Source of the DNA: Dimorphilus gyrociliatus
Lineage: Eukaryota; Annelida; Polychaeta; Dinophilidae
Direction of reading: 5' to 3'
Assembly (NCBI GenBank): GCA_904063045.1
Contig: CAJFCJ010000019.1
Coordinates: 248,001-312,000 of the forward strand
Length of the DNA: 64,000 nucleotides
Part shown: one piece after another, positions 37,951-50,882 of the stretch
How positions within the stretch are numbered: the stretch's first letter is position 1
Layout: each line of letters starts with the position of its first letter
Position numbers and translations under genes: made by a program
Notes under the pieces: generated by a model
The model's input: only the letters and a program-made list of their open reading frames with translations
What the model was told of the DNA's origin: nothing
Databases searched by the model: none

Positions 37951-40900
37951 TTAAACCATAGTTGGTCCACAATTTGCTGAAGGTATCGTGGGTGCTTGCG
38001 CGGCGCCGGAAATACTAAAACCTCTCCTTTTTCTCGCCTCTAGTTTTTCTTCTAGATTAAAGCCCATTAGATCCTTCCTAGAGACAATTCCCACTACTCT
38101 ATTAGCTATATCAACTACCGTCAGATGTCTCAAGCCCAAAGTTCGAAAGATAATATATGTTCGATGGAGTGCGAAGTTTTCTTCTATGTGAGGTGCCGAA
38201 CGATTAATATAAGGTTCCTAATAAGAAAAATAAAATGTTATAGGACTATTTTCTCTATAAGCTGCAGTATTTACTCACCAAATCCACGTAAATTTCCTTA
38301 TATCTAGGAGTATCTGCGTATTTTTCTAATAAAGCCAAAACATGACTGGTCCCAGATAAACGATCCACAGCCACTTCCTCATATGTTAAGCTAGGCGTAA
38401 GAGTGCTGCCTGGATCAGCTCTATGTATAGATTCATCTTTTAGAATCATACATAATTCAACCCTATTAAAAAAAGAGGTTGAATAGGTTATTATGCTCCT
38501 CCATAAAAAGTTCTAATGACGAAAAAAAGAGCAATTCTTTACATATTAAATTACCTTGTTAATAACCCATACGCAACTTCCCCGTTAGCTTCTTCGTGAT
38601 GCTTCACTACCGGAAATCCTCCGTGAGTAGTATCGAGTAAAAGGTGTGCAAGATGAGCGGCTGTTTCGCGAGGAGTTATAGTAATAACTGGACAGTGCAT
38701 CACGTCTCTGGCTTTAAATAATTCCAAATTTTGCCTATATTTGTAACAATAGAGAAAGAATTGAATGTTAATAGGAAAATATTGATGAGATTAAATATTA
38801 AAGCGCAGGCTTACAGTCGGTGCTCCTCGTCATAAACAATCGGTTCGCTTTCAAGGAATGGAATGCACTTCAATTCGAGAAGCGAATGATACAAGGGATG
38901 CGTAATATAATCCCCAACCCACTTCGCGAACATTATTGCTACCATAATAGGCAATAGGAAAGCCACGTCGTTTGTAATTTCAATCTGTTTTTTAAGGAAA
39001 AAACAAGAGAAGAATTTAAATAAACAATACACTTAGAGTTGTGAACAGGTGAGAGAGAAACTACGTTAAAAATTAAAGTCGCATAAAAATTGATGGTAAT
39101 GCGGTATTCAACCATTAAAATAAGTAACAGAAAAGAGAGTTATTGAACATTTCGTTAAAGTTCACTCCTTTTTATAGTTGTAGGTACGTCAACATAAGGT
39201 CATTTAGTTTATGAAGGGGAATACTCTGAGAGTATTTAAAGAGCAATTTTCTCCTCTGGTCTTGGTATCCTAATTGGATTAAGTCCTCTGAATAAATATT
39301 TATCCTCTCAGGCCCAGTCATTAGCTATAATTCGAAAAGATTCTCTAGCTTTCTCTCTAGGTAATTACTCTTATTTTAGATTGAATGGGAAAGAAGAATC
39401 TGTTTTATTTTATACCGGGCGGCTCTATAATGAATTAAAATTAGCAAACAACCCATATTTACGACAGTCTCTGGAAAAACAATGACGTATTGACGTGATA
39501 TTATTAGAAAATTTACCGAGGGGAATTCCACAGATTTTCCCAACCTCGTTTTCGAATCGGTCAGTTTTTCGAAAGTTAAGCACAAATATTTATACTAATT
39601 AACGGTGGTAAACACAAGTAAATGTGAAAAAAACTACTTTAAAATGTCGAAAGAATGCACTGCCAATACTAGCCATGAGCATGGGAAGAAAAAGGGCAAG
39701 AATGTCGTAAGTAGACTACATGAGGAAATAAAACGTGGTTGGAAGAAAATGGGGGCAATCGATCTAAAGGATATAGAAGAATTATATAAAATCATTTTAA
39801 CTATAAAGGATAAAACGTCAAAAGAAGATGGAAAACTATTGCCCATCGCAGTAGCATATCACGTTCGAATAATAAAGCGGGAATTACAGACTGTTGACGT
39901 TTGCGTTAGCCTAGTGACGTTTGAAAAGGATTTAACTTTTAAAGCCATGAAAAAAGCCATGGACGGTTTGGATATGCAATTAGCTAGTAAAATCCACGTT
40001 GACTATGAAAAATGCCAGAAGGTCCATAATAATCTTCTAGAATATGCTAGAACAGTTTATTTGGACCCAGCACGTGATCTCATCAGAAAGCACGCGGAAA
40101 AGCACTTGAATTTTCTAGACCATCTCTACGAAAAATACAGCTTGAACGAATCTTAAAAACTTTTTTTCTTACTATTTTTACTTTGAATACACGAGAAAGA
40201 AAACTTTTGTGATATAAGAGGAAACAGCAATATGTTATTTTTTTATTATTATATGTTTACTTACCATTATTACCGTAAGAGACATAGTAAGTCTGGATAC
40301 GCCAGCAAAGAACGAAGCAGCACCAATCAGAGCCAAAGCACCAGGATCAATCCACATCCAAAATTTCTCTTTTGGTATTCCACCATGTATGTCTACCAAT
40401 AAACGTCCCACTGCTCTTCCGTATAATCCACCGATAAATCTGCAATCACTCCTATTAGCGTGACAGTTTCAAAATATAGAGGAAAAATAAACTCATACAG
40501 CATTGGGACGACGATCCCACTAGAAATAGCACTACCACTAGCCCAACAAGCTAGAAAGAAGTATATAGGCAAAATTGATAGCAATGTTGAATAACTAAAT
40601 TGTAGGTGTGTCCTCCTGGAGAACAATAATCTTAACGCCGTCTGTCCTGGCACATTCAGCAAACTAGCAACTGCATTATGCACAAACAAAAAAAGCGTCT
40701 ATAAGATAGAAAAGGTCCATATACATTTCATTCGGAGTTACCTTCGTTATATTCCCCAAATACAAGACTGTCATTGTTTCTTACCGACTCGTGACAGCGA
40801 TAGGATTTCATATCCTCATCAACTTGCATATGATATAAATACTTTAAATTCTTAGAACAACCGTCAAGTACACGAGCTATATCCGCTTCCGTTAGCTCCT

Positions 40901-43450
40901 GCTTTACGTGACCTTTATGGTTATTACCCTGCCGAAGATGTTGGAAGAAAGGTGTGTTATCATTTGGTGTCGGAGATCTGGAACGTTGATTTGCCGTCTT
41001 ATTTGTCGGTCAATTTACGGTTTATTAGTATCACGTACCCCATCTGCTGCAATACTTTCGTAACTAAATTTGTGACGTTGCCATCTTCAGGACAAATCAT
41101 AGGCCTGCACGGAAAGGCACTGGGTAGAAATATCGTAATCGAAGCCCAAATACACTGAAAAACGCCAATTTATGTAACATTATATGAAGAATAATTACGT
41201 CTTTGTCTCGACAAACAAAGCCAACAGACAACGCATGTAGGCCGCATAGCTTTATAAATAAAATAGACTTTAGTAACGTCGATTCGATAGTTGCCTTAAC
41301 CTTTGCACACACGAAGAATTAAATAAGCCAACGCTCGAGGCATATGTATAATTATTGTCATAAACGGCAACTAGTAGAGGTGTCCATCAAACGTTGGTGT
41401 TCGTCTTATCATTTGCAGCGAATGAAACGTGATTGCGTGGAAGATCAATCTTAAAGCGAGGACGTACTCAATCTAATTGCCAAGTGGGCAATCAATTGCT
41501 GATAACGATCAATCATCTAGATTCTATCGTAATTAACGAATTTCGTTCTCACGCTTACAGAATTTCCAAGACCTTGACGATATAAAGCTGTAATTACGCT
41601 CGAACGATAAAATCGTGCCAACTAATCTAAAGGCTAAAGCGGATGGAATTTTTTTCCACCTCTCTACCCTTCCCACTCCCATCTCGTCCTCCTCCACCAC
41701 TGTCTCCTCTCTTATTTATAACGCTCAAGTTATAATTAGTAAAATAGAAAATTATGTATTTCTAACGAACTTACCATAATCAAAGGTGGTTCCAGAAATC
41801 TAGCGAATTTCTGCAGAAAAGGCCTTTTTATGCTGAGAAAGAGGTGTCTTCTTGTGCGGGCTATCTTTAGATTAAACATAGTAAATAATGCTCCTAGGAA
41901 ACCTCCTAGTGCCCCTAGTAGCATAGCCGGAATGAACATAAGCAGATTGACCGGTATTGCGTCTCCCAACTGCATAAAGTATATATAAACAGTTTATATT
42001 GGCTCGCTCCAAGAAGTATATTTGTTTTTCTCTATACCTTGAAGATGATGTACTTATCCGTGTCGAATAACCCAAAAGTTCCTTTATATTGAAAACTTAC
42101 CAAAGCCGAGTTAAATAAGTCGGCCGTAAAAGTTGCTAACATACATGAAAAGAAAACCATCCATCCTAATTTCATAGACCAAAAAGAAGAGACCTCCTCC
42201 ATAGCGAACAAGAGACCACCAACGGGTGCGCCAAAGGCGGCGGCAACACCTGCTGCTGCTCCTGCTGAGGTAAAATTTCGCCGATCTTCGGAGTTACGGA
42301 ATCGAGTAAAGAGCGGTATGGAAAAACCCAGGGTCCTCGACCGAAACTGACTAAGACCCGTTCCGACTATGCCCCTACGGGACCAATCATTTGCGTTAAT
42401 TCGACTTGGCTAGATAAAAGCAGTCAAAAAACAAACCCCATATGGATCATCGGTCCCTCGGGTCCAACAGGCAAGCCGCTGCCGACAGCGCAAATGCAGG
42501 AAAAGAACTTAACAGCGAACGTACGCATGTTAAATACGTGACGCATTACAGTTCCATTGAGGAAGCCAATAATCTCCGGTATACCACTTCCGCTTGCGGG
42601 TAAGGAGATGAACTGGAGGAATTTTGAGTACATATTATTTTATACAGTATAAATCAATGGATGATCCTACTGTAATATTTATTATGCAATTAAGTAATGG
42701 GAATACGTACAGCAACTGATGCTGAACTTAAACCTGCGAATAAACAACTGTAACCAACAACGAACAACCATGCTTTAATATGTCCTTCCTGTGTACAAGA
42801 TTTTGATTAGTGAAGAATTAATTAGTTTGACCTAAATTTGGTACCGAAGCACCTTAATCAAGTGTTCGGCCTTTTCCCACTTCACTTCGGCGACGAGATG
42901 AATGAGCTGATGTAGTAGAAAGCCGACCATGCCTATCGACAGGCCTATCAGTCCCATCATTATCCATCGGTCCCAATCGAGCCTGAGAAAAAAGAAAAAG
43001 CACACGTTGCGTTGAGTTATTGAAGGCGTCTCTTTTATAATACCATCGATAATTACCTAGCTGGCTGCCTCTTAAGCCATTCTTTATAGACAGGAGAATG
43101 AGATGGGAGGTAGTCGAAACTGTCGTGTGAAGACAAAATTTCTCTCTCCTTTTCCGTATACCTATGATTGGTGTAGACGCTCTCAAAATCCCGACCCTGT
43201 TTCAGTAACAGAGAGGTGGTTTGGTAACTAATGAAGATATAGACAGCTGTAAAATTCAGCATAAGTTAGCAAACAGCTGAATATGACTGTTTGACGAGGA
43301 AATTTGATAAAATATACAAGTTGCTGTTGCTTGTTCTGCAAGGTGTTTTTTCGCCGTTTAATGTAATCCCAAGTCGTTATTTTCTCTCCATTAGCATAGG
43401 CCTAGATATTTATATACAGATAATCATGGAATTCCTCTGTATATATTTAT

Positions 43451-43492
<42 letters not shown>

Positions 43493-44964
43493 ATAGAGAG
43501 AGTTATATACACATATATTTTCCCTAATTTGATATTACTTATCAATCGCTACTGCTTATTGCTTCCTTAGCCGTTACTATAGAAACAGTAGAAATATATA
43601 AATATACTCTGCCGAATTCATCGACGCGTTCCGTTAGAGAAACGCTGCCGACCTCTAGATTTATGTTTACGTATGTAGAGAAAGCCTGTAAATCATGAAT
43701 TAATTATGTAGCTAGCCAATACACTTAATTTCTCAGTTGTATATGTCAAGAGGTAAATGAAATTGCTCGCACTTCTTCCAAACGTAGAACCACTTAAAAA
43801 ACATAATTGAACTAATTGAGAAAAGGCTGAAACGAAAAATAGACGCGCACTCATGACATTTAAGTAAAAACTTTTTATGCATGCGAGAAAAGTCGGACAA
43901 AGAGACTGATTACAAAACAAACAATAGCGTGCGACGCCTTTCTGATCAGCTAACATCGATCGGACAGACGTCGCTCAAGGGACGCTTCAGTGACGGCACT
44001 AAAACCCGGCGTTTACCATTTCAACTGTTTTTCGCTATTTCTATTTCTTACTGTATATTTTTTTTTTAACTTGCACATTTTGGCACGAACCTCGAATATA
44101 GTAGGCCTGCGAATGGTAATAGGCGGCAACGAAATAATCGTATTTCGGCGAGGAAGCGTTGACTTATCCAGATCTTCTTATTTTCTTTATTACCCTTAGT
44201 TGTGTTGTCGTTTCAATGAAGAAAAGACTGAAAATTAATGAGGCAAACGACGATGAGCGGTACGAGATGAAAGAGGCAAGCGTACTGTGCTATTTGCGGC
44301 CGTTTCACGTAGCAAACATTCCATTTGCTGGCGGTTCGAGTATATAGTAAAAAAAAAAGAAAAATGCCCCGAAATGAGAACGCTGGCAATATAGATACAG
44401 AAAAGACAGTGATTCAAAGGGGGCGTACGATATTCCTATTCAATAAACGGATTATTGGACGATTTGAGTGTTTAACACTCTTTATTGGCGAGCATTTTCT
44501 CTCACTCTCAAATAATAGCTTGTTGACAAAAGCCTATAGTTTCGCTTTTTACCTTGGAACAACAGGCGCATTTATCCTCTTCCATTTCTATTTCTTGATC
44601 CTCTTGAAGCATTGCCTCCATAGCTTCTCTGCCCTTTCGCTGCCTTCGCTTTTTCTTCGTGCGGAGACGCTGAAAGATCAAAAGTTTGTTTGTTTTTTTG
44701 CAATATACTCTTAAATCAAATTAAGGTTAAAAGCTACAGGATATAGAATCGTATGTTACGGAAACTAACCTGAAGCCGGCGGTACGGAGAAGGGGAAGGA
44801 GGCGGGTTGATGGACATTGTTGAAGAAGCCCTCGAGATGGTTAGATCGTCTTTTCCATTATTTAAATTTGATACCGTTTTCGGTACATGATTCCTTTCTG
44901 GCATCAACAAGCACATTTTTACGCTTTCCGGTTCCGACATTCGGACGGCTTTCGGTGTGGACAT
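37951..44964 (-). CDS. CLC-family chloride channel / Cl-/H+ exchanger (CLC-6/7-like), ~934 aa
   Basis: Sixteen exons: 44964-44770, 44669-44553, 43196-43057, 42982-42853, 42788-42711, 42612-42437, 42374-42101, 41969-41775, 41154-41039, 40977-40742, 40670-40499, 40439-40265, 38984-38815, 38734-38555, 38462-38279 and 38217-37951; phases close throughout. The cytoplasmic N-terminus ends in VYKEWLKRQPARLDWDRW. Pore motifs: GSGIPE (Ser, as in Cl--selective members), GPEGPMIH (gating Glu kept but Lys/Arg replaced by Pro), AMEEVSSFW (the proton-glutamate position kept, suggesting an exchanger) and SSGIVVPML. The C-terminus has two CBS domains (ARDVMHCPVITITPRE; GLRHLTVVDIANRVVGIVSR). Intracellular exchangers of this type acidify endosomes and lysosomes. 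Which CLC subgroup it belongs to is uncertain. Confidence 0.9.
39644..40156 (+). CDS. Small intronless helical protein, possibly TNFAIP8/TIPE-like, 170 aa
   Basis: A single open frame from ATG 39644 lies antisense inside the ~1.28-kb CLC intron (38985-40264). The start has a lysine-rich head (SHEHGKKKGKNVVSRL). The rest is predicted all-helical with spacing that resembles TIPE proteins: DIEELYKIIL, then VCVSLVTFEKDLTF (compare the family's TFVSFHEVDYSYD-like block), then a helix ending in LEYARTVYL. TIPE proteins carry phosphoinositide lipids in a hydrophobic cavity and act in inflammation and cell death. The similarity was judged by eye and is weak, so the family call is tentative, though the ORF itself looks real. 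Confidence 0.5.
   Translation: MSKECTANTSHEHGKKKGKNVVSRLHEEIKRGWKKMGAIDLKDIEELYKIILTIKDKTSKEDGKLLPIAVAYHVRIIKRELQTVDVCVSLVTFEKDLTFKAMKKAMDGLDMQLASKIHVDYEKCQKVHNNLLEYARTVYLDPARDLIRKHAEKHLNFLDHLYEKYSLNES
43437..43496. repeat. (TA)n microsatellite upstream of CLC exon 3
   Basis: Sixty bases of nearly pure TA repeat with a few phase changes, within a long CLC intron (43197-44552). Confidence 0.8.
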
Positions 44965-45836
44965 AGCGTTTAGCTAAGCGTGCAGCATCTGTTGTAGAGA
45001 GAGAGAGGGAGGAGGGATAAAAAAAAGAATCGATGTCCATAGAAACAATTGACAAAAAAAAGAATGTTGAAAAAGGCGCAGCCCCCTACTACAAACTACT
45101 ACAAACGTATACTATCTCAACGCAAAATGTGCTGAGTTTGCACTTTTCATAGAAGATTGCAGGGGCTTGGAAGAATAGACGAAGCGCGAAATATAGATAA
45201 CTGTCTTAATATTCTCTTTGATATATGGTCCAATTATATTGATAGTCCGAGTGAATCAAAGGACGGGATGCGCTCTTCCACTAATTAATTTTTACTCGAC
45301 ACCCTCTTAACGGTCATATCAATCGATCAAACTGGCCCCCCTTTCCCCTAGTTGAGGCCTAATTTTATAATATTAAGTTTATTTATTATTTATTCTGCAA
45401 TAGAATTGGCTCGTTTTAGTGATCCTCGTATTGATCATGTCGAGCGGCCGATAACAGGCTTTTCTCTGTCTACTCAACCGCTTTATACCTGCAGCTTAAG
45501 AAATAAATAGGAAAATAATTGCGCAAGGTGTATACTAAGCATGTGTATATTATAAAAATACATACAACTTCGCGAACAGGAGAAACAGATGCATTAGACC
45601 TATATTTACAATCCACATTTTAGGCCTATTTATACGTTTAGATCTGACACGCGCTGGAATGAAATATGTAAAGCAAACTCTTGTTTACCTACCACGCGCT
45701 TATTTCAGAAGACAACGATTGCAGTTGAATTATCCGTTTAGTCGGCTTTTGAAAAAAGTTGAAGGAAGTGTCACTTTTTTGATTTTTGCAATTGAAAAAA
45801 AAACCCGTAAATTTTGTTTTTCAATATAGTCGAAAG
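44965..45836. other. Divergent intergenic region, CLC gene / small unassigned gene
   Basis: No coding structure was recognised. One TAGGCCTA palindrome lies at 45621-45628. Confidence 0.4.
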
Positions 45837-46505
45837 ATGAAGAACAACGGCAAAAGGAAGAGAAGAAATAACCGGTTGAAAAACGGAGCTAGAGTGAGTT
45901 TAGGTTGCCCCTGCTGTAAACTTCCTTTATCCCCGGCAAAGCCGTCGGCTAAGTTTGACATGAAAAGCTCCGTCGTCAGCGACGTCTTGGACCGTTTCTC
46001 GGTGAACAGGTGAACGACAGGCGTTTATTTGTCCCGTAATACGTATCCACTCTAATCGATTTACATAGAATATTAACGGTTCGAATCGTACGTGCGCAAC
46101 ATTACTCCATCTAGTAGCATTCAATGGTTTTTTTTTGCAACTTAACCGGAACATATTCAATCAGAGTAGACCTATAATTACTTATTTGTAGGCTTATTAA
46201 TATCAAATATATATTTATATATATATGAGTTATAGCGTATAGACGACTGAATCCGATTTATTTCCCGTCCATTATAAAAGAATAAATCTTGTCGTCGGTC
46301 GTCCTGCATATATCTGATCTATACTGACGAGTTTAGGGCTTAACAGTCATTTGTTATCGATTTTAGGCAAGACAATTTTGCAGTAATAAATCGTAATGAA
46401 ATGTGTAACGTAATCAGTACTGACGGATATAAATGGAAAGTAATTACTGAAAAAATTCTGTCGCACTTGGCCGCGTCAGACGATCCATCCGCTTGCATAA
46501 TTTAA
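45837..46505 (+). CDS. Unassigned small two-exon gene, 103 aa
   Basis: ATG 45837 opens a very basic exon (MKNNGKRKRRNNRLKNG, then GCPCCKLPLSP) that ends at a phase-2 donor AG|GTGAAC at 46009. A matching acceptor (GATTTTAG) at 46366 opens a second exon to a TAA at 46505, reading QDNFAVINRNEMCNVISTDG and YKWKVITEKILSHLAASDDP. The frame is continuous across the 357-bp intron and both exons avoid stops. The CPCC pair could bind metal or form disulphides; the lysine/arginine-rich head looks nuclear. I do not recognise the family. It is divergent from the CLC gene. Confidence 0.45.
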
Positions 46506-46789
46506 ATGTATAGAGACTTTACTTTTTATTTCTTAATTGCGTAATATACAATACTCACGGAAAGGAAAAGAAAAGCAGAAAATTCTCGAGCAACGGAAAA
46601 AGATGATTGACATTAATCCTACTCTAAGAAAACAACTAGTCTGCCGCTCCAGCCTGTATACTCTCTTTACTTTTCCTCGAACGCCGCCAGATGACGTCGT
46701 CGACGGCTATTTTATTCGCTTAGCAAAAGTTAACCAAACTAATTATATATCAAGTATAATTCACACGTAGCTCTGCCGGATGGTAGGCT

Positions 46790-49700
46790 TTAGTAAATGC
46801 CTCGAATTCTATTGTTTGCCGGGTCGAACGGGCTTCGTAAGTGTAGATCAGCTTTATAGCGTTTTCCCAAATGCTCTATCGTATAATCGGCATCCGTTAA
46901 GTACTTTTCATCGATCGTTTCACCGGATACGTAGCCGTATCCTATAGTTTTCTTCAAGAAGAAGCCGTAGTCTGCTCTACACAAGAAGCCAACTACTTTA
47001 TCATTTCGGTAGATAGCCTCAAGACCATGAAGAGGAATTTTCCTGTTGAATAAATTGAGAAACATAGGAATACCTTAATAGGGCCAATTAAAATAGCTCA
47101 TTTCAACATACTTGTCTGTTGTGAAGCACGTCAATCTACCCAGTATCCGTTCCCTTCCCTCAATTTGTCTTTCCAATCTCTCCCGTCCCACGAACTCAAC
47201 GTCCGACTTGAGCTTACACGCGAAACGTAACCCGGCTTCTAAAGCCGTATAATCACTCCTTAAATCGGCGTGAGAATGATGGTAACCCTTTTCAATGCTC
47301 AATGAATCTATTGCCCTGTAGCCGGCGTCTAATAGTCCCATTTCTTTTCCAACCTCTCTCAAAGCTTTATAAACGTGAGGGCAGGTGGAAGACGGAGCGT
47401 GAATTTCCCATCCCAATTCGCCTACAAATGACAGTCGAATTACTCGACACTGGTGACCCGCGACGTTTACGACCTGTAAAAAAATCATTATTAAAAAAGA
47501 CCACATTTAACACGCCTGAAATACCTTGTGAGTACCAAACGGGAACGCCTCGTTAGAAAAATCGACGTCATCCTCGCACACTTTTTCCATAATATCACGG
47601 CTGTTCGGTCCCTGAACACTAAGTAGCGTTAAATCGTTCGTAGCATCAATTAATTGACAGTCGAGTTTCTTATCTTGCAAAATTGATTTAATATGGGACA
47701 AACCGGCTTGAGCAACTCCCCCGCCAATTGCAACATAAAAGATGCGACCATCTATATTTAGCGTAGAACAAGAATAATAAGTACTGTGAGTTATTACATC
47801 ATAAAAAAAGAAACCTTGTGTAACTGGATCGAAAAGACTTCTATGATGATCTTCTATAATACTGACTGTCAAATCGCTTTCAACACCACCTCGATTGTTT
47901 AGCATGCAAGTGTAGACTGTTCGGCCTGTTTTTAATTGTTTAATTGTAAATAATGACAACTGCTAGACTTTTAACAATTGGAAATTGGAACTCGCCAGAT
48001 TGTTTCCTCATGTCATTTGAGAAGATGTAATCGGCTGCGCTCTGAGCGTCTTTTCCCACCAAGTAAAATTGTCCGAAATAAGACATATTAAATAGAGAAC
48101 TCTTATTTCTACAATTTATACATTCACGACCAATCTGAAAAAATTGACATTGGTAGTTAATGTATTGGTTTGTTTGTATTTTTAGATGCCTTACAATTTC
48201 GTGATGATTTGGAAAGTCAAAGGTATAGTCGTACATCAATTTATCCTTATAATCATAGTTTTCGTGCAGTTTATTTCCATAGGAGCCATAGTAATCATAT
48301 TTTAGCACCTGATAGATCTCTGATTAGAAAATTCATAAAATCCTACAGATGGCGCTAAATTTTCAATAAAAAAGTTTAAACATGAAAGTCTACGTTTGTG
48401 TTTCCTAGATAATTTATGGTTAAAAAGTAAAAGCGCTAAAATAAAGTAAGTATAAAAACCGGTGAAGGTTTTCCATCAATGTCGAACCAGCCCGGTCGTT
48501 CCCACCCTAACCTCTCCTGATAGACGCATCCGTTATTCAAAAGCACCTGTACGAATTATATAATGGGGAATTGATGCAAATATATTCCAGCCCTACCTCA
48601 TACAAAGGGTCTTTACGCATATTTCTTCCGGCTAAGGCCTCGTCATGCGGAAAAACGATGCTGTAATTCTTTGCGTACGCTTCGTGACTCCGCTCTTTAT
48701 TCCAGCGAGCGTTTCGCGTCAATTCGGCGTTAAATCGCCTACCGAAAGCGAGAAGTATTGTATAAAAGAACGAATAAAATAGAGGGAAAAAAACCACTTT
48801 CACCAATAGAAATTTAAATATCTATTAGATTTTTATCTAGTTAAAAATTTGAAAAGATAAATTCACCTAATGTCGAAACCGTGCATCTCTAATTCTGGTC
48901 GACCCTTTACGACCCATTTTGCCATTTGTTCCCCACATCCGCCACCTTTTTCAAACATAGAGAGATACATAATGGCATATAGAAAAGAAGACTAAAGAAT
49001 AACCCATAAACAGCTTAAGGGGATACTCGCTACATAATAAACTGTCTGTCAAATGATGGCCTGTTTACAACCGCCCTTTCCCTCTTCTAACACCCGTCCC
49101 ACCTACCTAGGCCACCCAAACTTCTTCTCATTAAAAAAGGTCGAAAGTGAAAAGGACAGAAAGCTTACTTAACATCAGACCCGCGCTGTTGTAACCACAA
49201 TTCAAAAAGAAACCGCGCACTTGGTCGCTTTCACCCATCAACGGCTTGTGGTCGGCTGTAAAGCTTTCCGGACCGCATACTGTCGACTGTGAATGCAAGA
49301 ACACGGTATGTAGGGTGTCAATTAGACGTTAGGCTAAAGATGGGAATAGAAGGAAAATTCGGAAAGAATGGGAAAAATACGAAAAAATACCTTAATACCA
49401 GTACTTTCTATGACCGGAATTCTTTTCACATGACCTTCAGTGTTATATGTGAAGATGTCCCAGTCGAGTTCATACAGGCTGAAAGCGAAGTCATCATCGA
49501 CTTTGTCGACAAAGTGTGGATTCGGTTCATAACCACCTATACAAAGGGCGTCACCTTGTAATTTAAAATAGACGGAAAAGTCATGATCTCGGACGTTTGG
49601 CATTTGGCGTATTCCTTCAATTTTTTCTGTTACAACATAGGCATGTTTCATTGCGACAAGAGGAACTGTTACGTCAACCATCTCCCCTACGGATGGAGCC

Positions 49701-50882
49701 CATACGCCTAAAAATAAACAACGTATACCATGCATTATAAGGTTCAATTAACCGAAACCGGAAATTCCTACCCGCGCAATTAACTACGCAGTTGGTCCGA
49801 ATCCGTCCCTTATTAGTTTGAACGGCATGCACTCTTCTAGTACCGTAGTCATCGACAACGGTTTCAATTGCCGTAAGGGAACAACCCTCAACTACTCGAG
49901 CGCCGGCTTTGGCGGCCGCTCTAGTCAAGGCTGAACAATAGCCTGCCGGTTCAATAGTGCCGTCGGCGGGACTGTAAAGCGTCGCGTAGACGTCATCTAC
50001 ATTCATTAAAGGGTATAGTTTTTTCGTTTCCTTTGGGCTGAGAACTTCAGACTCGACACCGAACGCCCTACCAAGCTGTTGCCAAAACATTAAACATATA
50101 TATAATGTAGTTTAGAAGCACGTAAACGTGTACAAAGTATTATATGCATAAATTATCCCCCCTAGGGGGGGTTGCCGCGTAATGTAAACACAGACCGTCA
50201 TTAATCTTTTGTACTCGTCCATGCGTTCGTTAGTGGAAGCAACGAACAAACCACCATTGTTTATCCAACCAGGATCGATGCCCGTTTCCGCTTCGAGGGA
50301 AGCCATCAATTTCCTACTTCTCACCAACAATTCCACTTCGACGTCGTTCGGTCTCAAATTCCATACCAAGCCTGTATTTTCCCAAACAAATCGTTTAAAT
50401 TTCCCCCGCCTTTCAAACTATCAGATTTTGCATTTTTATTTTTGTCGCATTGAGTATTTATTTCTGTTAGACTAAATTAGACATTAACGAAATGAGTAAG
50501 ATTCAACTTACCTGCCGTGTGCCATGATGTGCCAGCGGTTAGAGAATGCATTTCCAATAAAACGGTATTAGTTATACCCAATTTAGCCAGGTGATAAAGC
50601 GTACTACATCCAGCTGCACCTCCTCCCACGATAACAACGTCGGCTTCGGTTGGTAAAGACCTCTCGCTGCTTTCACGCAATACTTTTTCGTATTTCCTGT
50701 TTGGGAAGGAAGAGGACGGTTTATAGGCCTATTTGTTTAATGTTTATTTTCCTTTCTTCTTTCGACACTTACTTTGTTGGAACGCCAGTCGTGGCTGTCT
50801 GGTTCGACCTACGACCTCCTAAGGCTTGTAGACTTTTTGCATATGAAAAACGAGCGGTCAAACTGCGACCAACTTTCCACAT
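46790..50882 (-). CDS. SARDH: Sarcosine dehydrogenase, mitochondrial, ~907 aa
   Basis: Fifteen exons: 50882-50773, 50696-50512, 50371-50196, 50075-49772, 49707-49391, ~49286-49168, 48945-48867, 48738-48597, 48546-48460, 48308-48195, 48134-47996, 47925-47815, 47751-47525, 47473-47112 and 47042-46790. The N-terminus is an Arg/Ser-rich presequence ([18 protein letters not shown]). An FAD-binding Rossmann motif ([20 protein letters not shown]) and the covalent-FAD region SWHTAG follow. NRDH-type blocks include [19 protein letters not shown] and [20 protein letters not shown]. The C-terminal half is the folate-binding GcvT/aminomethyltransferase domain ([24 protein letters not shown]), ending [14 protein letters not shown]. 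It oxidises sarcosine to glycine, passing a one-carbon unit to tetrahydrofolate and electrons to ETF. Block order and C-terminus match human SARDH rather than DMGDH. Confidence 0.96.

Noticed and set aside
40671-40741. CLC acceptor at TCTTATAG giving TLFLFVHNAV
   Set aside because: The downstream acceptor AATGCAG combined with the donor after GEYNE gives EYNEVASLLN, matching CLC proteins; the upstream one disrupts this block.
42375-42436. CLC exon starting at the CTAG acceptor near 42420
   Set aside because: That reading hits a stop at GGGGCATAG. The next acceptor (CCCGTAG) gives the conserved MIHMG-GIVGTGLSQFRSRTL, so the earlier one is intronic.
46537-46770. 77-codon plus-strand ORF downstream of the small two-exon gene
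   Set aside because: It starts at TTG, lies in the 3' flank of one gene and partly opposite the SARDH 3' end, and has no coding-like conservation.
47752-47814. A 21-residue insertion in sarcosine dehydrogenase ([19 protein letters not shown])
   Set aside because: The segment is a 63-bp stop-free intron with GTTTCT donor and ATATAG acceptor; removing it gives [15 protein letters not shown], matching the family.
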